From a virus: a DNA stretch of 37,712 nucleotides. Within the stretch, counting starts at the first letter, position 1. Each line of letters starts with the position of its first letter. A model generated the notes under the pieces. It saw nothing but the letters and a program-made list of their open reading frames with translations. It did not search any database and had not been told where the DNA came from. The stretch covers positions 1 to 37,712 of IMG/VR virus record IMGVR_UViG_3300009620_000014. One strand, written 5' to 3'. The position numbers were made by a program, and so were the translations under genes. Shown one piece after another: positions 33,036 to 37,712 of this stretch.

Positions 33036-33957
33036 AATGCTGCCAGGGGGTTACAATCGTATCCCCCACAAGATTATACTTAACTCTCGCAGCCCATGCA
33101 CCAGCCATAGTCCCTCCAATATTAGCCTTAACAGTATCGCTACTTAAGGTTTGAATATCAGCGTTGAAGGGGCAGATAATTGTATTATCTGAGGTTACAT
33201 CAACTAGGGGTGAAGTATCTGAATAACCAGAGACTTCGTACATCCCTGGGAGGTTATCACTGTTATCGTTAACCTTTACAATTTGAACCATAGCACTGGT
33301 TATAGCTGAGTCTTTAAAAATATTTATTATAGAATCATCTATATCTTTATTTTCTACACTCACTTCTGTACTAAATTTCAAATCTCTTTTTGAACCAGAC
33401 ACAAGCTTCTTAGTTGTCAGCCTGTTGGTAGTTTGTACCATAAGAGGCTGTGTTATAGTAAAGAAGGTATCTGCATAAAGATTGAAAGCGTTAATTACTG
33501 ATTTATAGTCAGAACCCTCAAGAAGCTTTACAGTCCAAATATCAATATATTCGCCAAGGCTACTTGCTGTATTTGCTACTTCTACACCCGAACCGTGTAA
33601 AGTATACATTCCGCTAAGGCTTTTACTTCCATCAAGTATTACCGCGTATTTCCCAGTTCCAAGCTTATAAATTCCGCTGGCCTCGTTATCTGGGACATAG
33701 GCTGTAGCATCCACAGAGCTAGCGAAGTGCATACGAACCAAATCTTTGCTTAACCCACTCTTAAGCAAACCTGTACTGGCATCTACAACGGAACTTGGAG
33801 ATATATTGGCTGCTGTAGCAAAGAGAGTAACGCCACTAATGTCTACTGGATCTTGGTATACCCCGTCATTTAAAAAGAAAGCCCTTAACGCAACTCTTTG
33901 AGAAACATTAGGCCTATTATGCCTATCAACAGCGTCATAACTTCCAATCTTTGTCAT
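33022..33957 (-). CDS. Unknown virion-type protein following the gp26-like gene
   Basis: 311 residues, beta-rich, Ser/Asp/Val-rich like phage structural proteins: DISGVTLFATAANISPSSVV, SGIYKLGTGKYAVILDG, and LGEYIDIWTVKLLEG. A central part (QPLMVQTTNRLTTKKLVSGS) and a C-terminal strand region end in GDTIVTPWQHFIV. No family is recognised. It starts 6 bp after the stop of the frameshift extension, with AGAGG upstream, so it belongs to the gp26-like transcript. Its end overlaps the primase end tail to tail by 14 bp. A neck, tube or baseplate part is possible. Confidence 0.6.
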   Translation of the reverse strand: MTKIGSYDAVDRHNRPNVSQRVALRAFFLNDGVYQDPVDISGVTLFATAANISPSSVVDASTGLLKSGLSKDLVRMHFASSVDATAYVPDNEASGIYKLGTGKYAVILDGSKSLSGMYTLHGSGVEVANTASSLGEYIDIWTVKLLEGSDYKSVINAFNLYADTFFTITQPLMVQTTNRLTTKKLVSGSKRDLKFSTEVSVENKDIDDSIINIFKDSAITSAMVQIVKVNDNSDNLPGMYEVSGYSDTSPLVDVTSDNTIICPFNADIQTLSSDTVKANIGGTMAGAWAARVKYNLVGDTIVTPWQHFIVS

Positions 33958-33963
33958 AATTAT

Positions 33964-34152
33964 TTAAAAACCTCTTAGAGCGTCATTCTCTCTCTGTCTT
34001 TCTTGTTCATAGTACTTTAAGAATATCAACCTTTCTGCCCTTGTGAAAGACTTGACATCGTGATAGGTAAAACCAATCCTATGTACCAGTATATAGGCTT
34101 CAAGCAAGATAGAATCTAAAGTTAAGTTAGATTCTAGCTCACGGTAAAAAAA
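33964..34152 (-). CDS. -1 frameshift extension of the gp26-like gene (tail assembly chaperone GT-type domain)
   Basis: The -1 frame is unbroken from the slippery site (34152-34146) to TAA at 33966-33964, giving 60 residues: YRELESNLTLDSILLEAYIL, then VHRIGFTYHDVKSFTRAERL, then a charged helix ending in LRGF. It has no ATG or GTG of its own, so it can only be made as a fusion with the preceding gene (311 aa in all). The pattern of a hydrophobic helix, an aromatic-x-x-D-V turn, and T-x-x-E-R plus charged helix is what frameshifted ends of tail assembly chaperones look like. It fills a 176-bp stretch that otherwise appears noncoding. Confidence 0.8.
   Translation of the reverse strand, partial: FFYRELESNLTLDSILLEAYILVHRIGFTYHDVKSFTRAERLIFLKYYEQERQRENDALRGF
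34110..34152 (-). promoter_or_regulatory. Programmed -1 frameshift signal: T TTT TTT, 9-nt spacer, 10-bp stem-loop
   Basis: Read on the minus strand, the zero frame is GAT TTT TTT ACC GTG AGC TAG, with heptamer T TTT TTT at 34152-34146. Nine nt later a perfect inverted repeat begins: TAGAATCTAA (34136-34127), loop CTTAACT (34126-34120), TTAGATTCTA (34119-34110). The zero-frame stop TAG is the first triplet of the stem. Heptamer, short spacer and stem-loop are the standard parts of a -1 ribosomal frameshift site. Confidence 0.82.
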
Positions 34153-34898
34153 TCAGGAGTTATAGGGAGGTCCATTAAAGTGTTTTCTTTACAATGTAAA
34201 CACTGAAACTGGACTTCTGTTTGAACTCCGTACTCCTGTGATGCTATAGCATCAATTATAGTATGAACATCCCTTAAGGGTAGTTTATTAATTACTTCCG
34301 AGATGATAGCTTTATTTGAGCATCCATCAACTTCAGCTACAAATTTCCAAAGCTTTTTCATAGCCCTACTAGTGTCTACCAAAAGATCTTCATCTTCTGT
34401 CGTAGGCATCAAAACTTTTACTTCCTTCTTAAGAACAGGAAGCATAATAGACATGGGTAGAGTAAAGTCTTCAGAAACATAATTTACTGGTAGTTGTGTT
34501 AAATCAAAAGTAACATCAGTATCTTTATGGCAAGCTTTGCAGGTTATAGATGCTTGAAACTCCTCACCGTAGGAAATCTCCCGCAACTTCATTACTAAAT
34601 AAATCTTGTCCATCAAAAGTAGGTTAGAGGCCTTTAAATTAGAAAGACATCTTCCCAAAAGAAGCCCAACTGGGTTAGTGTTCCCTCCCATTTCTATATG
34701 AGAAGCAAGAACTTTCTCATCTTCAAAATTCATGGGCCTCATAGTAACGGGTTTTGTGGGATCCTCTAACGAATAAAATTTATTCCTAGAAGGCAAATCA
34801 ATTTCAACTACAGTTTCTGGGGGTAAATTCTCTAAGATCCTCCCCAGGATATCACTATCGTTAGCTTGACCAGCCTCTGGAATAGGTATATTTTCCAT
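34134..34898 (-). CDS. 26: T4 gp26-family baseplate/tail assembly protein with two CxxC pairs
   Basis: 254 residues. The pattern fits the T4 gp26-type baseplate assembly family: IDLPSRNKFYSLEDPTKPVT near 34-52, LREISYGEEFQASITCKAC at 105-123, and QFQCLHCKENTLMDLPITPD at the C-terminus. Cys120/123 and Cys233/236 probably form one zinc ribbon. The protein acts in baseplate hub or tail assembly; the frameshift extension at its end suggests a chaperone for the tape measure, like lambda gpG/gpGT (inference). AGGAG precedes the ATG. It diverges from UvsW through a 30-bp spacer; in T4, uvsW and gene 26 are also close. Confidence 0.8.
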   Translation of the reverse strand: MENIPIPEAGQANDSDILGRILENLPPETVVEIDLPSRNKFYSLEDPTKPVTMRPMNFEDEKVLASHIEMGGNTNPVGLLLGRCLSNLKASNLLLMDKIYLVMKLREISYGEEFQASITCKACHKDTDVTFDLTQLPVNYVSEDFTLPMSIMLPVLKKEVKVLMPTTEDEDLLVDTSRAMKKLWKFVAEVDGCSNKAIISEVINKLPLRDVHTIIDAIASQEYGVQTEVQFQCLHCKENTLMDLPITPDFFTVS

Positions 34899-34928
34899 AA
34901 AATTTCTCCTAGATAAACTATAATAGTA
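34899..34928. promoter_or_regulatory. Divergent promoter with CTATAATAG box between gp26-like and uvsW genes
   Basis: TATAATA lies at 34919-34925 on the plus strand (TATTATA on the minus). On the plus side only three bases separate it from GTG at 34929, and six from ATG at 34932, so a start of transcription 6-8 nt past the box would fall on the start codon. On the minus side the box lies 20 nt before the ATG at 34898, with AGGAG between. This is the same arrangement as in the 32001 spacer. Confidence 0.55.
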
Positions 34929-36296
34929 GTGATGAGGATTGAAGTAGGCACAATTAAAACAAAAATTTGTACCGATAATCCCCAGCTATTAAGGGAATTG
35001 GTAAAGTTATATACATTCAATGTCCCAGGATACGAATTTTCCACAGCCTACAGGCAACGCAGATGGGATGGAAAGCAGAGGTTTATCTCAAAAACTGGGG
35101 TCTTCAAAACGGGACTACTGAACAAAATCTTAAAAGATTTAGCAAAAATTGAGTGCTCACCAGAAATAGTCCTCAATCCAGAATTACCTTCCTCACCAGA
35201 GATACAGAAGATTCAAGCTTTTGATTACTACCCTTTCCAAGAAACTTTTATCAATAAAGCTCTCACTGATCGAAGAGGTATAGTAAAATCCCCTACTGGT
35301 TCTGGTAAGACCTTAATTATGGCTGGCATAGTTAAAGCATTACATGGAAGAAAGATGGTTATTCTATTTAATGCAAAACAACTTCTAACACAAACTTATG
35401 ATTTCCTTACAAAAAAATGTGGGATAGAGAATGTAGGATTATGCTTTGGAGAAGGCTATATTTACGGGGATATAATGTTGTGTACCGTCCAAAGTATAGA
35501 CAAAATATTAGATACTCACCTAGAGGATACAGAGGTTCTTCTTGTAGATGAAGCCCATGAGTTTGCTAATGGAAAAGTAACTTTAGCTGCTATAAACTCA
35601 TTTCCCAAAGCCCAGTATAGAATTGGGTTTACAGCGACACCTCCCTCTTCGGAAGGAATACCTCAACTAAATCTCATAGGGGCATTTGGGGACATCTGGA
35701 AGGAGACCTCAACACACGATCTTATAGAAGAGGGTAAGTTAACTAAACCCCTGATACAACTAATTAGACTCCCTTCTGCGTCTGGATCTGATGAAAACCT
35801 AAGTTACACTGAAATTTATGAAACTTTTATTATAGAAAATGAAGAGAGAAATAAAAAAATCTATGATATTATTTCTTTTATAAAACAAAAAAATAAGAGG
35901 GCTAGGATCCTAATTCTCGTAAAGAATCTAAAACATGCTGAAAAATTACACAAAGCATTAGAAGGGTCGTTTAGACTATGGGGGGATGATGAGATAACTT
36001 CTAGATATGAAACCATATCTAAGTTTCTTAAAGCAAAAGAATCAACTATATTAATTGGAACTAAGGTTCTACAGACTGGGGTTAATATAGAAGAGCTGAC
36101 TCACTTTATAAATGCCCGTGGGCTAAAATCAGAGATAGCCACATTACAGGCATTGGGCCGTGCTTTAAGAAGGCACGAATCTAAAGATAGGGTATATATC
36201 TATGATTTTATGGACAATGTAAAGTACTTAAAAAAGCACTCTCAATTAAGAAAAAATCACTATTTGTCAGAAGGACACGAGGTAGAAATATTATGA
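34929..36296 (+). CDS. uvsW: UvsW-like SF2 DNA helicase
   Basis: 455 residues from GTG at 34929; ATG at 34932 is the next codon and may be the true start. The N-terminal domain has YEFSTAYRQRRWDGKQRF (35-52), the DNA-binding arm of UvsW-type helicases. Then come Walker A SPTGSGKT (121-128), DEAH (207-210), FTATP (234-238), and motif VI QALGRALRR in the C-terminal RecA fold. T4 UvsW (503 aa) branch-migrates and unwinds R-loops and recombination intermediates and helps switch from origin to recombination-dependent replication. The end overlaps the next gene in ATGA. There is no ribosome site before the start. Confidence 0.9.
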   Translation: MMRIEVGTIKTKICTDNPQLLRELVKLYTFNVPGYEFSTAYRQRRWDGKQRFISKTGVFKTGLLNKILKDLAKIECSPEIVLNPELPSSPEIQKIQAFDYYPFQETFINKALTDRRGIVKSPTGSGKTLIMAGIVKALHGRKMVILFNAKQLLTQTYDFLTKKCGIENVGLCFGEGYIYGDIMLCTVQSIDKILDTHLEDTEVLLVDEAHEFANGKVTLAAINSFPKAQYRIGFTATPPSSEGIPQLNLIGAFGDIWKETSTHDLIEEGKLTKPLIQLIRLPSASGSDENLSYTEIYETFIIENEERNKKIYDIISFIKQKNKRARILILVKNLKHAEKLHKALEGSFRLWGDDEITSRYETISKFLKAKESTILIGTKVLQTGVNIEELTHFINARGLKSEIATLQALGRALRRHESKDRVYIYDFMDNVKYLKKHSQLRKNHYLSEGHEVEIL

Positions 36297-36520
36297 AAAA
36301 ACTAGAAGAGTTACAAAAGAAGCTAGGAGTTTTAGACCAAGGGGATATAGAAAAATTAAGAACTATTAAAGGTAGTTTATCTTCTTTTATTGAACAAAAA
36401 AATATTGACGAGAAAGGTCTAAGGTCACTAGAAAATATGGTACTAGAGTTAGAAAATCTAAAACAATCTTATACTTGGAGATTAATCAGAATACTAAAAC
36501 AAGGCCATATGCTAGACTAG
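36293..36520 (+). CDS. Small helical protein after uvsW, UvsW.1-like by position
   Basis: 75 residues, probably all helical and coiled-coil-like: KKLEELQKKLGVLDQGDIEK, then SLENMVLELENLKQ, then a basic end (TWRLIRILKQG). Its ATG overlaps the uvsW stop as ATGA, so the two are translationally coupled. T4 uvsW is followed by uvsW.1, which is 76 aa, so size and place agree, but sequence similarity cannot be judged by eye. It ends in a 9-bp tail-to-tail overlap with the membrane protein gene on the other strand. Confidence 0.65.
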   Translation: MKKLEELQKKLGVLDQGDIEKLRTIKGSLSSFIEQKNIDEKGLRSLENMVLELENLKQSYTWRLIRILKQGHMLD

Positions 36521-36727
36521 TTTATTCCAAAAGATAGCAGCAAGAGCCGTTACCGCGCCAGCAATACCACCCCATACAGATGATTTCACCTGAAGCTTGG
36601 CTATCTCTAAACGACATTGAGTAGTCGAACTGAATAGTTTTTCAATATTAGTATTCTGTCGTTCTAACTCTGCTAGAACATGCTTTGACCACTCATCCCA
36701 GCCGTTTTCTTTTTCTGGAGTTGCCAT
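36512..36727 (-). CDS. Small membrane protein, XhlA/holin-like
   Basis: 71 residues from the ATG at 36727; an earlier ATG at 36760 would add 11 residues and overlap the fibre gene by 25 bp. The layout is a charged amphipathic part (EWSKHVLAELERQNTNIEKL), a short helix (CRLEIAKLQVKSS), then one transmembrane helix (VWGGIAGAVTALAAIFW) near the C-terminus. This matches XhlA-type lysis or membrane-anchored small phage proteins. No endolysin is in the window. It lies 8 bp after a fibre gene, so it might serve lysis or anchor something at the membrane. The function is not settled. Confidence 0.6.
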   Translation of the reverse strand: MATPEKENGWDEWSKHVLAELERQNTNIEKLFSSTTQCRLEIAKLQVKSSVWGGIAGAVTALAAIFWNKLV

Positions 36728-36735
36728 AATAGTAT

Positions 36736-37712
36736 CTAGGATAGTTTCTCCATATTCCAACTAGTACCAGCATCAACTAAAACATAACTACCCGTACCCG
36801 CAGCCATTTTTGCGTCAATAGCCACTACATCATTAGCAGCAAAATCTACAATCCAAGAGGCAGATTTTGAACTATAGTCATTATTAACCCCGCCCCCAGC
36901 AATATCAAAAGTGGCATATATTTTATAAGGATTAAAAGCAGTATCATTAATCTTCAATTGAGTATAAACATAATCAGGACCAGTAGCAGTACTATTTTTT
37001 CTCCAAAGAGTATTTAAATTGACTCTATAAGTACCCGCTCTCAAAATTGTTACCTCTTCTTCTGTATCCGTATGCGTGTAAACAGCAGTGTCTTTATGGG
37101 TGGTCTCAGCCCAAGTAGCACTCACTTCCGTTGTACTTGTAATGGTCAAACCAACATTAGAAGCCTGGAATAAGGCTCCTGTATAGGCATCCCTTACTCT
37201 TCCACCACGATTTACAGTGGGTCCACTTAAATGCAATTCTCCTGTTACAACAACATGTGTTCCATTTATATCCCCTACATCTATATCCCCATCGCCCCCC
37301 TCATTTATTTTTACCGTACCCGCAATTATGCCCCCACGAGTAATAAGATCACCGCTCACATATAAATCTGTATCAACAATAGCATCTCCAGAAACTGTGA
37401 GGGAGGCCGTATTTTGCCCAGCAGCGGTATTTGATAATTGGTAGTTGCCTGGGATAACGAGAGTTGAGGCTTCTACTTTATCCTTAAAAGATTTATTAGT
37501 CATATCAACTGATGAATAAGCATAAGAATTTAAATCCGCAACCTCAACTGCAAAATCTAGTGTTCCATCATCGTCCTGATATGTAACAGTTATATCGGTT
37601 TCGGTATTACCTGTAAGCATACCTCCAACAATGTCTTCAACTGCCTCTTCTGTCAGGGGTGGTGCTGTAGAAGAAAAGTCTAGTGTTCCATCACTGTCCT
37701 GATATGTAACAG
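36736..37712 (-). CDS. Tail fibre-like protein, C-terminal part, 5' end outside window
   Basis: The reverse frame is open from the right window edge to TAG at 36736. An internal ATG at 37620 exists, but the same frame continues upstream with repeat sequence, so the real start is beyond 37712. The N-terminal part carries a 41-residue repeat typical of phage fibres (EEAVEDIVGGM, then VTYQDDDGTLDF). The middle is beta-rich (SLTVSGDAIVDTDLYVSGDL). The last 130 residues (from about TTHKDTAVYTHTDTEEEVTI, through GTYRVNLNTLW, to SWIVDFAANDVVAIDA) have the strand order of a C1q/TNF-like jelly roll, a common trimeric receptor-binding tip. The fold call is moderate. Confidence 0.72.
   Translation of the reverse strand, partial: VTYQDSDGTLDFSSTAPPLTEEAVEDIVGGMLTGNTETDITVTYQDDDGTLDFAVEVADLNSYAYSSVDMTNKSFKDKVEASTLVIPGNYQLSNTAAGQNTASLTVSGDAIVDTDLYVSGDLITRGGIIAGTVKINEGGDGDIDVGDINGTHVVVTGELHLSGPTVNRGGRVRDAYTGALFQASNVGLTITSTTEVSATWAETTHKDTAVYTHTDTEEEVTILRAGTYRVNLNTLWRKNSTATGPDYVYTQLKINDTAFNPYKIYATFDIAGGGVNNDYSSKSASWIVDFAANDVVAIDAKMAAGTGSYVLVDAGTSWNMEKLS
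37558..37712 (-). repeat. Direct repeat in fibre gene, 123-bp period
   Basis: The 32 bases at 37558-37589 and at 37681-37712 differ at two positions (30 of 32 equal). The period is 123 bp, or 41 codons, and encodes VTYQD(S/D)DGTLDF with an EEAVEDIVGGM spacer. The second copy runs to the window edge, so more copies may follow outside. Confidence 0.75.

Noticed and set aside
34110-34136. Stem-loop after the gp26-like stop as a transcription terminator
   Set aside because: The stem is AT-rich with no T run after it, and the -1 coding frame continues through it; frameshift stimulation explains it better.
34832-35044. 70-aa minus-strand ORF across the uvsW promoter
   Set aside because: It overlaps both the start of the gp26-like gene and uvsW and has no features.
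36728-36760. Earlier start for the small membrane protein (82-aa form)
   Set aside because: Its 11 extra residues overlap the fibre gene and the ATG at 36727 fits the charged start of the family; not certain, since neither has a strong ribosome site.

Overview
The window is a 37.7 kb A+T-rich piece of a contractile-tailed bacteriophage of the T4 superfamily (myovirus type). The evidence is the gene set and its order: a T4 gp21-type prohead protease, a PAAR spike tip, an oversized wedge protein with a tail-protein-I-like domain, a gp6/baseplate-J-like wedge, a gp25-like wedge, a gp5-like spike without lysozyme, a hub candidate, a gp53/LysM-like wedge, a tape measure candidate, a gp26-family zinc-ribbon protein, a UvsW-like helicase and a gp61-sized Toprim primase. 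No host gene, tRNA, integrase, insertion sequence or CRISPR array is visible. Low GC and the fibre types fit a marine phage, but the host cannot be read from the sequence.

Layout. Nearly all virion genes lie on the minus strand, so they are read right to left. From the right end: a tail-fibre-like gene cut by the window edge (36736 to beyond 37712) and a small holin/XhlA-like membrane protein; the gp26-like protein (34134-34898) with a hidden -1 frameshift extension; an unknown 311-aa protein; the tape measure block (30874 down to 29025); the baseplate hub and wedge block (29025 down to 13893); a fibre/adhesin block (13893 down to 2301); a 91-bp spacer; and a prohead core block (2209 down to the left edge) ending in the protease, which runs off the left end. 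The major capsid gene probably lies beyond it. Plus-strand islands interrupt this order: a 99-aa protein (30930), the primase (32031), and UvsW with a small partner (34929-36520). The minus-strand Cas4/AddB-like nuclease (31230-32000) sits between them.

Expression. Nine minus-strand junctions are exact TAATG stop/start overlaps, which suggests translational coupling. Each of the three divergent spacers holds one TATAATA/TATTATA box that can be read both ways. Several genes start so close to the box that their mRNAs may be leaderless.

Main discoveries. (1) Just before the stop of the gp26-like gene there is a T TTT TTT slippery heptamer, a 9-nt spacer and a perfect 10-bp stem-loop, leading into an unbroken 60-codon -1 frame. 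This is the layout of a programmed frameshift in a tail assembly chaperone. (2) In the prohead core block, an A9 run joins the 153-aa ORF to a -1 frame that ends exactly on the TAATG of the next gene, so the real product is probably a 164-aa protein with a basic tail. (3) The protease carries a long charged C-terminal extension. (4) The primase keeps the Toprim site but has lost all zinc-finger cysteines. (5) Adhesin modules (LamG, a CBM-like module in two proteins, beta-helix, a C1q-like jelly roll, and paired head/tail paralogs) are spread across the baseplate proteins.
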